From assembly GCA_965206395.1 (NCBI GenBank), contig CBDBJK010000038.1:248001-312000 (forward strand): DNA of 64,000 nucleotides. Reading direction: 5' to 3'. Both the position numbers and the translations under genes were made by a program. Below the pieces are notes generated by a model. It saw nothing but the letters and a program-made list of their open reading frames with translations, did no database searches and was not told where the DNA came from. Position 1 is the stretch's first letter. Each line of letters starts with the position of its first letter. Below are positions 42,493 through 50,500 of this stretch, in pieces. This DNA comes from CBDBJK01 sp965206395 (GTDB lineage Bacteria > Chloroflexota > Dehalococcoidia > Lucifugimonadales > CATOSD01).

Positions 42493-42896
42493 TAGTATCT
42501 GTCTGCTGTCGTTGGGGCGTGGTCCTTGTAGCGTGGGCAGCTCCAGAAGAGGCCGTAGCGCCCCTCCCTCTCTGTTACCGGCTGGCTGCAGCGCCTGCCG
42601 TTTCTCAAGGGCAGATTGCACCGACGCAATCCCTTATCGTCGACGTAGGTCTTCTCCTCACCATCGACCGACCTCGAACCGTTGTCAGATGAATCCTTGG
42701 TTGATGCCTCGCTGCTGGAAGATTCGGACCTCCCTCGTCGCACGACTGGCACGCCGCCAGATTCCAGAATTCCTGATACCAACACTGTCGCTCGCTCCGT
42801 GAGGGCTATCTCGTCTTCGTCTCTGAGCGTTACCTGACACTCGAATCCCTCAGTGTCCAGGTAGATCGTGTTCCAACTCGCTCTCGCTTCCTGCAT
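42492..42896 (-). CDS. Small protein with C-terminal zinc finger
   Basis: 134 residues: a short beta-rich N-terminal part (TIYLDTEGFECQVTLRDEDE), a Ser-rich linker (about 55-78), then a Cys-rich C-terminus, CNLPLRNGRRC...FWSCPRYKDH, resembling the topoisomerase or GRF-type zinc fingers that bind single-stranded DNA. GGAGAGAG precedes the ATG. Its stop codon is the insertion point of IS copy 2. With the IS removed, the Cas4-like gene would start about 94 bases downstream, so both belong to one operon and a DNA-handling role fits. Confidence 0.6.
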   Translation of the reverse strand: MQEARASWNTIYLDTEGFECQVTLRDEDEIALTERATVLVSGILESGGVPVVRRGRSESSSSEASTKDSSDNGSRSVDGEEKTYVDDKGLRRCNLPLRNGRRCSQPVTEREGRYGLFWSCPRYKDHAPTTADRY

Positions 42897-42936
42897 TTCT
42901 CTCTCCTTTCAGAAATAGGGGTGTTTAGTGTGAAAA

Positions 42937-43040
42937 GAACTCCTTTCTTAAAAGTTGGCGGAGAGACTTTTGCGTCCGCCGGTTCAGCCCCAGAGCCTTG
43001 TGAAGCTGGACCGGCAGCGCAAACAAGATGAGAGGAGTTC
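42937..43040. repeat. Nested inverted repeats after the replication gene (candidate origin or leader)
   Basis: GAACTCCT (42937-42944) pairs with AGGAGTTC (43033-43040). Inside it, CCGGTTCAGC (42979-42988) pairs with GCTGGACCGG (43005-43014) with one mismatch. The structure sits in the 171-base gap between the O-like replication gene and the zinc-finger gene. No iterons are obvious. It could be an origin, a transcript leader or a terminator. Confidence 0.4.
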
Positions 43041-43067
43041 AGAACGAAAGGGAATGTGGAGGTGAGG

Positions 43068-43766
43068 CTAAGGTCTGGGAAAGATCTTCCAGAGCTTTCG
43101 CAGGCTTGATCTTAGACTGGGGGGTCTTCCTCGGCGGAACTGGGCGGTGTAGGTGTCGAGTATATTCAGGAAGTGGGTGAAGGAGCGATCGCTGTTTCTT
43201 GAGATTTCAGAGATGGCCTTCGAAATTGCCTGAGGCGGAAAGCCTGCTGCTACCTGTCTGAGAGTAGTTACCTCTCCTTCGCTCAGCGGTGTCACATTCG
43301 TCAGGTAGTCTCTTAGAAGCTCAATAAAAGGACTATCGTTATTAGAATATCTTTCTCTTTCTTTATTATTAGCGGTTGTCGTTTTGGCAACATCGACGAT
43401 TGCGTTTTGGTAAATGGACATCTGGCGCTTCAGGGAGTTCTTCACAGATATCCGGGCCATTCTCCTCAAGTTATCCCCAAATGTTTCCACATCCCACTGG
43501 GAGATCTCTTCGTTTATCCAGAAGACGTCGTGGGCGCCCTCATGACATATGACCTTCAGCTTGCTGAGCTTTTCCAGCTCTTCTTTGATGCAAAAGGGAG
43601 AGACGCCCGCAGCGGAGAAGTCCCTTTTCTTGAGCACGGCATAGCGCTTCTGATAGCCATAGGAGAAGCGGATGATGAGCAGCAGTATCCTCAGCTGGCG
43701 CTTGGTGAAGTCTGATGTGAGGATGACCCGAAGGAGGTCGTTATCGAGCTTGGTGAATCCTGGCAT
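43068..43766 (-). CDS. Phage O-like replication protein
   Basis: 232 residues. The first 90 match the phage lambda O-type N-terminal winged helix: FTKLDNDLLRVILTSDFTKRQLRILLLIIRFSYGYQKRYAVLKKRDF, then VSPFCIKEELEKLSKLKVI. The C-terminal region (DSPFIELLRDYLTNVTPLSEGEV) is DnaD-like in character. Such proteins bind origin repeats and recruit helicase. It begins three bases after the stop of the small XRE gene, without its own ribosome binding site, so translation is probably coupled. Its presence is the strongest sign that the block derives from a phage, plasmid or ICE. Confidence 0.75.
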   Translation of the reverse strand: MPGFTKLDNDLLRVILTSDFTKRQLRILLLIIRFSYGYQKRYAVLKKRDFSAAGVSPFCIKEELEKLSKLKVICHEGAHDVFWINEEISQWDVETFGDNLRRMARISVKNSLKRQMSIYQNAIVDVAKTTTANNKERERYSNNDSPFIELLRDYLTNVTPLSEGEVTTLRQVAAGFPPQAISKAISEISRNSDRSFTHFLNILDTYTAQFRRGRPPSLRSSLRKLWKIFPRP

Positions 43767-43769
43767 GTA

Positions 43770-43964
43770 CTAAAAGACATCTTCTACCTTTTTCTTGAAG
43801 ACCTTTGCGATGTGCTCTGCGAGATACACCCCTGGCTCTCGCTCCCCGCGTTCTATAGCGGAAACCTCTGACTGGTAGAGGTCAAGAACTCGGGCCAGGT
43901 CCAGCTGTCTCCAGCCCTTCTTCTCTCGGAGTGACTTGATGCGGTTTTTTCTGTGGATGTTCAT
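43770..43964 (-). CDS. Small XRE family repressor
   Basis: 64 residues that are almost entirely one helix-turn-helix domain: NRIKSLREKKGWRQLDLARVLDLYQSEVSAIERGEREPG. It is divergent from the second XRE gene at 44096. Its promoter (TTGACA and TAGTGT on the complement) encloses a perfect 18-base palindrome, so it or its neighbour probably represses transcription of the replication genes. The arrangement mirrors the cI/cro-like or ImmR switches of phages and ICEs. Confidence 0.82.
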   Translation of the reverse strand: MNIHRKNRIKSLREKKGWRQLDLARVLDLYQSEVSAIERGEREPGVYLAEHIAKVFKKKVEDVF

Positions 43965-43992
43965 GGTGTCTGAATTAGTGGCTTATGTATTC

Positions 43993-44020
43993 ACACTAAT
44001 CGTATGCATACGATTGTCAA
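43993..44020 (-). promoter_or_regulatory. Leftward promoter with perfect palindromic operator
   Basis: TTGACA (complement of 44015-44020) and TAGTGT (complement of 43993-43998) are 16 bases apart. AATCGTATGCATACGATT (43998-44015), a perfect 18-base palindrome, fills the spacer. A repressor bound there would block RNA polymerase. A half-site, AATCGTAT, recurs near 46226. Confidence 0.65.
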
Positions 44021-44056
44021 GGCGCCGACCTGTGGAAAACCAGGTATAGCCTGTAC

Positions 44057-44094
44057 TTGACAGCTGCGGTTCGTGTTCTATCATGAAAACACGA
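44057..44094 (+). promoter_or_regulatory. Rightward promoter and operator of the XRE/ImmA-like pair
   Basis: TTGACA (44057-44062) and TATCAT (44079-44084) are 16 bases apart, putting transcription start almost at the ATG at 44096 (a nearly leaderless message). TCGTGTT (44071-44077) and AACACGA (44088-44094) flank the -10 as an inverted repeat, a second operator of different sequence from the leftward one. Confidence 0.6.
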
Positions 44095-44095
44095 T

Positions 44096-44467
44096 ATGCA
44101 AAACACGGTCGGTACAAAATTAAGAAAACTTCGGGAGGTAAAGGGTCTCTCCCAGCACGAGTTGGGAAGGAGGCTGGGATACTCAACCAACAGCTACGTC
44201 TCCGACATGGAGAAGGGCCTCTTCGTTCCTGCAGAGGACAAGCTGGAGAAGATCGCCCACGCGCTGGAACTGCCCATCGATGTGATCAAGGAGGTGGTTC
44301 TAGAGGCCAAGATCGAAGGTCTCGGCATCACGGAGCCCGCCTTCGTCAGCCTGTTCAAGGAGTTCCCCAGCCTCAGCCGGAAGGACAGGAAGGAGATCCT
44401 CCGGGCCTACTACAAAGTGCGCTCATCTCGAAACAAACTCAATGAGAAGAGTCATCCAGGCAGCTAG
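44096..44467 (+). CDS. XRE family regulator (ImmR-like)
   Basis: 123 residues. The N-terminal helix-turn-helix reads GTKLRKLREVKGLSQHELGRRLGYSTNSYVSDMEKGLFVPAEDKLEKIAHAL. The C-terminal 50 residues (LFKEFPSLSRKDRKEILRAYYKV) are helical. Its 3' end overlaps the ImmA/IrrE-like gene by 26 bases. In ICEBs1 and many prophages this pairing is a repressor and its protease. Transcription starts a few bases before the ATG. Confidence 0.8.
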   Translation: MQNTVGTKLRKLREVKGLSQHELGRRLGYSTNSYVSDMEKGLFVPAEDKLEKIAHALELPIDVIKEVVLEAKIEGLGITEPAFVSLFKEFPSLSRKDRKEILRAYYKVRSSRNKLNEKSHPGS

Positions 44468-44936
44468 GGAGATCTCCAGAAAGCAGGCTGGCCTGGATAT
44501 CGAGTCCATCGCCCGCCGTCTTGGCGTGGACGTACAGGAAGTTCTGGAGTCTCAGAACCTCAAACAGGTCTACTTCTCAGACCTTCAAGCTATAGTGCTC
44601 CGCCCGGGTTTGAGCGCCCAGGAAAGGGGCTACCTCATCGCCCACGGTCTTGGTCATCACGTACTTCACAGAGAATATCTCCACTCCAGGTACTCGGTAA
44701 AGCCCAGGGTGCTCAGATGCGGGAGTCTCGTGACAAGATCGCGGGCCACGAAGATGGAGCATGAGGCGGATCTATTTGCCGCATACCTACTCGTTGCCGA
44801 AGATCGTTTGAAGGCAGTGCTCTCCGAGGGTTGCGCGAAAGAAGAGGACGATCCAGTGCTTGGCCTTTCACTGGAGTTCGGTGTGCCTGAGGAGCTCATG
44901 CGAGAGAGGATGGTCTACGAGGCCATCTACTGCTAG
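44442..44936 (+). CDS. ImmA/IrrE-like protein with altered zinc motif
   Basis: 164 residues of the COG2856 fold: a helical region (QAGLDIESIARRLGVDV), the strand YFSDLQAIVLRPGLSAQERGYLIAHGLGHHVLH, and the third-ligand helix MEHEADLFAAYLLV. The usual HExxH reads HGLGH, so the catalytic glutamate is replaced by glycine while both histidines and the distal glutamate remain. It may bind zinc without cleaving, or act as an anti-repressor by binding. IS copy 3 inserted into its TAG stop codon and recreated it. Confidence 0.72.
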   Translation: MRRVIQAAREISRKQAGLDIESIARRLGVDVQEVLESQNLKQVYFSDLQAIVLRPGLSAQERGYLIAHGLGHHVLHREYLHSRYSVKPRVLRCGSLVTRSRATKMEHEADLFAAYLLVAEDRLKAVLSEGCAKEEDDPVLGLSLEFGVPEELMRERMVYEAIYC

Positions 44937-46185
44937 TGGTTCAACGTTTTTGTATTGATGGGTAGAGTGACTTTAGCTTGATGCGCGCATCCTCGGTAGT
45001 GAAGCGCCAATCCACTCGTATCACATCCCGGTTGCGTTGATTCTGCCAAGCATTGACCTCGCCGCGCAGGATGTCTTGATTGGCAATCCGTCGGTCCAGG
45101 CACTGTCGAGCCAGCACACCGATCTCTATCTCCGCCATATTCAACCAACTCCCGTGTTTGGGAGTGTAGTGTATCTCCAGTCGCTCAGCTATACGCCTCG
45201 CCTCAGCAGGCTCGAATGCCTCGTATAGCGAGGACAGCTTGTGAGTGTTGAGATTGTCCATTACCAGCACGATCCGGTCTCTGTCAGGGTAGTCCTCGTC
45301 GACCAGTTTCTTTATCACATGCGCCCAGTCCACCTTCGTGCGACGCTCTCTGACCTCGACTCGGCGCCATCCGTCCAACGGTGCAAACAGCATGAACAGG
45401 CTGCTCACTCCATTGCGCTCGTATTCGTAGTCGTATGCCGCCGATAAGCCGGGCGCTGCGGGACGCGGCACTCGCGTCTCCTTGACTTGCTGTTTGCTCG
45501 TCTCATCCATGCACACCAGAACCTCATTCCCATCGTACGGCCGTTGGTAGACCTCCAGTACGTCTTCCATCACGTCTTCCATCGCGCACACAAACTCCGC
45601 GCTCTGACCGGGCGGGATGCACCAACTCTGCTTCAGCCACGGCTTCAGTTCGTTTTTTTTTTAAGCGCCTGGCGAACCGTCTCGGTGCTAATGGTCCCGA
45701 CTATCTCACACTCGACCAACTGGTCAGCCAACAGCTTCAGGGTCCAACTGGCACGCCCCTCCGGCGGTTCCCCGCAGGCCATCGCTATCAACCGTGCTTC
45801 ACCTTCGCCGTCCAGTCTCTTTTGACGCCGACGCAGTTGCTTTTTGCGATTCAGCGCAGACTCGACCCCCTCCTCCACACAGCGCTTGCGTATTCGCTCG
45901 ACCGTTGACTGTCCCACACCGAGCGCGCTGGTGATGTCCGCGTCCTTCATTCCCCCGTCCGAGCGTGACTCATCGCTCATCAGCAGAATGCGCGCATGGG
46001 TCTGTTTGTACGCCGCAGCCCGACCGCGTGAGACCAAGGCGTTGAGTTCCTGTTGTTCGTCGGTAGTCAGTCTGATACGGTACTTCTTGGTAGACATCAT
46101 GGTTCCTCCTCGGTTCAACGTTACGATTGAACCCCCAAGAGGAACAATGACTATCATGGTATTCATTTCAATGATGTTGGACCAC
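44936..46185 (-). mobile_element. IS630 family element, copy 3
   Basis: 1250 bp, flanked by TA (44934-44935, 46186-46187) in CTAG, with the same termini as copies 1 and 2. It is almost identical to copy 1 except for an extra A in the frame-joining poly-A tract and a few substitutions. It lies immediately after the ImmA/IrrE-like gene. Confidence 0.92.
44941..46100 (-). CDS. IS630 family transposase, copy 3
   Basis: The N-terminal half starts at ATG 46100. Because the poly-A tract has ten A here (T run at 45653-45662) it runs into a stop right after KKKTN, instead of reading on for 40 codons as in copies 1 and 2. The DDE half (CMDETSKQ, VMDNLNTH, NMAEIE) is intact and ends at 44941. A -1 shift at the tract would fuse the halves. 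Confidence 0.87.
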
Positions 46186-46187
46186 TA

Positions 46188-47058
46188 GTTCTTCACAGCT
46201 TTTCCACGGGGCTGGGTTGAACAATCGTATCTTTATCGCTTTCCTTCGGAGGAATTTCGAGAGCAGCCTATACACCGCAAGTTAGTGGGGCTATAAGAAG
46301 AATAAAATCAACAAACCCATGACCAATCATAACAATCTAGCTGGAATTGTATTGTAGATCATTGAAAACCTCACACAGTAACGAGCACGGAAGACTAAGT
46401 GGAGAGCTAATATGGACAAGTTTCACGCAACGGAAAAGTTCAAGACCAGAGGAAATGGACAGCTCTTCCCGAGTCGGCGCTGCGTGTTCATCTGACATGC
46501 CCTAGCTGTAGGTATCGCTATCCGCTGGTCCACGAACTATGTGGACTACACGTCGAGGTAGCTACCGCTCTTTCTCCTAATGCACAATGCACAGCCTGTG
46601 CTCACAGTGGCCAAAACGCCTCACTCCCAACTGACAGGGCCAACAGTAAACCTGAAGTTCGGTATTCTCTTGTCGCTGGCGGTTTCCATATAGATTTACC
46701 GTCAACCTTACATGCATTCTTTGGCAGATGAATAGGTCAGACTCCCAAATAATGTCTGTGTCAGTATGGAACCAGTCTATTAGATGACTTCTGGTAATTC
46801 ACACTAACTGCCGAAAGGCCTTTATTACGTTTGACAGCAACATGAGCGGGTGTTAACGTTCCCTCATGTCCTCTCAGGGAGAAACGTCCCAGGGAGGGAG
46901 TCCAACAAGAGCCACCCTAGAACCGCCTGGTTCTGGATTGGTATGGCTCAGCTGCGCAGGTGCAGCGAAGTGCCTTCAAGAGACTTGTTATTGGTAATCT
47001 ATTTGAATAGCTTCAAGAGTGGTAGCTATCTTCACGATGAATCAACAGGGAGGTCCAA
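46188..47058. other. Right margin of the accessory block
   Basis: About 870 bases between IS copy 3 and the carboxyltransferase gene. It contains the small degenerate zinc-ribbon frame described separately and an AATCGTAT half-operator near 46226. A TTGACA-like hexamer lies around 46831, ahead of the carboxyltransferase. I found no integrase gene and no repeat of the tRNA-Pro 3' end here. Confidence 0.4.
46412..46731 (+). pseudogene. Degenerate zinc-ribbon protein
   Basis: The ATG at 46412 with GGAGAG upstream gives MDKFHATEKFKTRGNGQ and then stops within 30 codons. In a neighbouring frame the sequence KWTALPESALRVHLTCPSC, then ELCGLHV and QCTACAHSGQNAS, runs to a TGA at 46729-46731. CPSC and CTAC are two metal-binding knuckles of a zinc ribbon. 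The two frames probably formed one protein of about 105 residues before a single-base change. Low certainty, as the fragment is short. Confidence 0.35.
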
Positions 47059-48660
47059 ATGCCCATAGATCATGACCGCGAATCCTGGAAGCCTGGAATG
47101 GGCTGGGAACAAGCTATCGAGGACATCGACTACATCCGCCGTCTCGGCCAAGAAATGGGCGGCCCGGAACGCATCAAACGGCAGCATAGCGGTGGCCGAT
47201 ACACCGTTCGCGAGCGTATCGACAAGATAGTCGATCCCGGGAGTTTCGTCGAAGCCGGCCCAATGGTCGGCGCAGCCGAGTACGACAATGACGGCAACCT
47301 CCGCGAATTCACGCCGGGGGCTTACGTCATGGGTCTGGCAGAGATCGACGGTCGGCCTATCGCCATCGGCGGCGACGATTTCACGATTTCAGGAGGAAGC
47401 CCGCACAATGTGCACAAGCATCCGCGCCAGTTCACGCAACCACTTGCGATTCAATACGGCATCCCTTACGTTCAGCTGGTCGAAGGCGTCGGCCACAGCT
47501 CTAAATCCGACGAGGCCAGAGGACACATGGGGCTACCATCCGCCGACGTGTGGTGGCGGGCGGTGGAACTTCTACGCTGCGTGCCGGTCGCGGCAGGGAT
47601 AATGGGCTCAGTCGCTGGAGCGCCCGCAGCTTCTGCCCTGATGTCCCACTTCACGGTGATGGTCAAGGGCCAGTCACAAATCTTCCCATCCGGCCCGCCC
47701 GTCGTACGTCGCGCGATTGGCGAGCAGCTCGACAAGGAAGAGCTAGGCGGTTACCAGATGCACGTGCACGATAGCGGCCAGGTCGACAACGAGGCCGAAT
47801 CGGAAGAAGACGCCTTCGAACAAATCAAACAGTTCATATCCTATCTGCCGAATACCACCAACGATGTGGCCCCTCGCGTTGAAACTGGCGACCCACCGGA
47901 CCGCCGCGCAGAGGAGCTTCTGAACATTATTCCTGCCAACCGGCGCCGTGGTTATGATCCTCGCAAGCTTATTCAGCTTGTAGTCGACAACGGTGAGTTT
48001 TTCGAAATGCGACGCCACTGGGCCGGCGCCATAATTACCGGCTTCGCGCGTCTCGATGGCTACAGTGTCGGCGTCATCGGTAGCGATCCACATAACATGG
48101 CTGGCGCTATGGACGGCTGGGCGGCTGAAAAGTACACCCACTTCCTGGACCTGTGCGATGCCTTCAATCTGCCCGTCGTGGTATTCCTTGATATGCCCGG
48201 CTTCATGTTGGGATCGCATGCCGAGCGCAAGGCGACGATGCGGCGCGGAGTACGTGCGCTTATTGCGAGCGCCGAAGCGCAAGTGCCCAAAGTCGAGTTC
48301 AACGTCCGCAAGGCCTACGGTGTGGCCGCAGACGCGGCGCATAGCCTCGGTCTCCCAAATGGACTCAACTTGCGTTTCGGTTGGCCGGCGGGCGAATGGG
48401 GCGGCATCCCCATCGAAGGCGGCGTCGCGGCCGCCTATCGACGCGAGATCGAAGCAGCCCCCGACCCAGAAGCGCACCGGGATATGATCGAAGAACGGCT
48501 GATGCAACTTCGCTCGCCATTCCGGGCCGCACTCAAGGGCGATGTCGTGGACCTCATCGATCCGCGCGACACGCGCCGCCTTGCATGCAGATTCGTCAAG
48601 CTGGCTCAGCCAATGCTCGCCAAGCTCGCACAAGCACCGAAACGCGCCGTGCGCCCATAG
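47059..48660 (+). CDS. Acyl-CoA carboxylase, carboxyltransferase (beta) subunit
   Basis: 533 residues with both crotonase-like halves of biotin-dependent carboxyltransferases: the N-terminal MGLAEIDGRPIAIGGDDFTISGG and GVGHSSKSDE, then the C-terminal YSVGVIGSDPHNMAGAMDG, VVVFLDMPGFMLGS and YGVAADAAHSLG. This is the layout of propionyl-CoA and methylcrotonyl-CoA carboxylase beta chains. It moves carboxyl from carboxybiotin to an acyl-CoA. GGAGG stands before the ATG. No biotin carboxylase or biotin carrier gene is adjacent, so the partner subunit must lie elsewhere. Confidence 0.9.
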   Translation: MPIDHDRESWKPGMGWEQAIEDIDYIRRLGQEMGGPERIKRQHSGGRYTVRERIDKIVDPGSFVEAGPMVGAAEYDNDGNLREFTPGAYVMGLAEIDGRPIAIGGDDFTISGGSPHNVHKHPRQFTQPLAIQYGIPYVQLVEGVGHSSKSDEARGHMGLPSADVWWRAVELLRCVPVAAGIMGSVAGAPAASALMSHFTVMVKGQSQIFPSGPPVVRRAIGEQLDKEELGGYQMHVHDSGQVDNEAESEEDAFEQIKQFISYLPNTTNDVAPRVETGDPPDRRAEELLNIIPANRRRGYDPRKLIQLVVDNGEFFEMRRHWAGAIITGFARLDGYSVGVIGSDPHNMAGAMDGWAAEKYTHFLDLCDAFNLPVVVFLDMPGFMLGSHAERKATMRRGVRALIASAEAQVPKVEFNVRKAYGVAADAAHSLGLPNGLNLRFGWPAGEWGGIPIEGGVAAAYRREIEAAPDPEAHRDMIEERLMQLRSPFRAALKGDVVDLIDPRDTRRLACRFVKLAQPMLAKLAQAPKRAVRP

Positions 48661-48769
48661 ACACAAAGAACGATGGCAGGGAGTCGGACACACACTTCTA
48701 TTTCTGCTTCATTATTCTCCAGAAAGTCGGGATGGACGTATTGAGTAGTCGAAATACGGATAGACGGGA

Positions 48770-48809
48770 CTGACGAAGCTCTCGGTATTTACACCGGGAG
48801 CTTCGTCAG
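48770..48809. terminator. Strong hairpin between convergent genes
   Basis: CTGACGAAGCTC and GAGCTTCGTCAG are perfect complements, extended by a CGG/CCG pair across one mismatch, around an eight-base loop. It lies between the rightward carboxyltransferase and the leftward PKD fragment and probably ends transcription from both sides, though no long T run follows. Confidence 0.6.
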
Positions 48810-48833
48810 TAGTACTTGGGGTAAGCTAACTGT

Positions 48834-49379
48834 CTACTTCTTGTGGATGGTGATGCTGCCACCTCCAATGGTTGTCGCTGGGTCTGCATTGGGGTCGCTT
48901 TCATCTACCTTGTTGTCATATACGAGGGTGTCACCGTTGTCCTTGTCCCATATCCGCATACGGAACAGATCCACATCAGTCGAAGGCGTCAACTTCTCAT
49001 CGATCGCGCTGATCTGGAAACCATAGTTGCCATCGCCATTGATCGTCCCCCCACCCTTGTACATGGCCTTATGCCCGGCCACGACCAGCCAGTTGTAGCT
49101 GTTGCTATGGAAATTGATATCAGCAACCTTGAACTGGAATTGGGTCTGGCCTGTCGGCACATTTGCACCCTTTTTGTACCTTGAGACGAAGCCGAAGGTA
49201 GCTTTGCCCACAAGGTCTGCGTCACTATCATCGTTGGGAGTGTACGCTACAGGAGGTGAATCGATCCAGCCGCCTCCGGTCACAAAGCCGGCTTCTGAAT
49301 CGTATACCACAACGAACTGAAACACGGATTCGCCTGAGCCACCATCGTCATCCGTTACCGTTAGGGTGTAATTACTCAT
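48834..49379 (-). pseudogene. C-terminal fragment of a PKD-repeat surface protein
   Basis: 181 residues. It begins abruptly inside the last strand of a PKD domain (YTLTVTDDDGGSGE) and continues with an uncharacterised beta-rich domain (GFVTGGGWIDSP, NFHSNSYNWLVVAGHKAMYKG, FRMRIWDKD). There is no signal peptide, and a stop codon lies just upstream of the first ATG. The original protein would have been a large exported PKD-repeat protein. The missing N-terminal part was probably removed when the IS66/IS6 cluster arrived. Confidence 0.65.
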
Positions 49380-49440
49380 CCCCGTCCTCTAGGTGAATCC
49401 TGTTGACAATGAGGGGCGAAGGCCGGATAGTTGAAATGTC

Positions 49441-50500
49441 ATGGAACAGCTTCCTCAGATTTACCGACTTTCGGAACCAGAAAAAGATGCCCTGATTCAG
49501 GAACTGTGGGCAGAAACCCAGGCCCTCAAAGCCCGGATTGTGGACTTGGAAGCAAACTCGAAAAGCCCAAAAAGGACGCCCACAACTCCAGCATTCCTCC
49601 TTCAAAAGCCTATAAGGCTAACAAGGCCGCCTCACCTCCTCGGGGAGTCCGGCGTCAGGCGAGTATAGGCCGTGCTGGCGGAGGGCGACCTTTGCACCCA
49701 GACCCAAACCAGACGGTGATAGCCCGGGTCAAAGTATGTCCCCACTGTAGTCAGGAGGTTTCCCTGGAGGCCCAAAAGCTGCACGCTGTCTACGACAAGA
49801 TCGATATCCCGCCAGTCCACCCCATTGTCACCCGGGTAAGGCAATATGGGGGGCAGTGTGCCCAGTGTGGCGAGTCTTATGTGGCCCCAGTGCCGGTAGG
49901 TCTGGAACCAGGCAGTCCCTACGGAGAGTCAGTGGAGAGCTTAGCTATCTACCTGCGCTACACCCATGCAATCAGTTACCAGCGCTTGTCGGGGCTGTTG
50001 CACCAGGTGTTTGGGGTTGCTATCAGTGAAGGAGCCTTGGCCAATCTGTTTCAGCGGGTCAAGACTCGCTTGGATGACCAGGTGGTAGAGATTGTGGAGC
50101 GATTGCGTCGGAGCCGCTTGATTTGTAGTGACGAAACTGGGGCGCGGGTAAAGGGTTAAAACCAGTGGGAATGGGTCTTCCAGAACGACGAAGTGTGTGT
50201 TCACGTGATCCGTCCGAGCCGAAGCCACACTGTGATTGAGGAAGTTCTGGGCGAACATCGGCCTCAGATCTGGGTGTCGGACTTGTACAGTGCGCAGCGC
50301 AACCATCCGGCCAGCCAATAGCAGGTTTGTCTTGCGCACCAACTGCGCGATTGCCAATTTGGAATCGAAGCAGGGGATGAGGTCTTTGCCCCCCGGATGA
50401 AGTTGGTCTTGCTGCGGGCCTTTGCGATTCACAAGCGCCGTGGCCGGTTGGCCGAATCCACACTGCATCAATATCGCTGTGATCTCAAACGCCGTCTAGA
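49441..50500 (+). pseudogene. IS66-type transposase remnant
   Basis: The N-terminal coiled coil (LPQIYRLSEPEKDALIQEL) begins at ATG 49441. The frame shifts near 49555, where one base appears lost, and continues DAHNSSIPPSK, the zinc finger VCPHC and QCAQCGESYVAP, and the catalytic LICSDETGARVKG. A TAA (50157) and a TAG (50316) interrupt it. It continues in frame to about 50500, where the IS6-type element truncates it. With one frameshift, two stops and no 3' half, it is clearly inactive. Confidence 0.75.

Noticed and set aside
24665..46187. Canonical conjugative element or prophage
   Set aside because: No relaxase, VirB4, pilin, integrase, terminase or capsid gene is recognisable; only coupling-type ATPases, a replication protein and a repressor switch are present.
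46188..47058. attR copy of the tRNA-Pro 3' end
   Set aside because: By eye no match to the T arm and acceptor sequence was found here; a computed repeat search would be needed to exclude a short or diverged copy.
49372..49605. Leftward reading frame across the PKD and IS66 junction
   Set aside because: It runs antisense to the IS66 coiled-coil segment and joins unrelated sequences.
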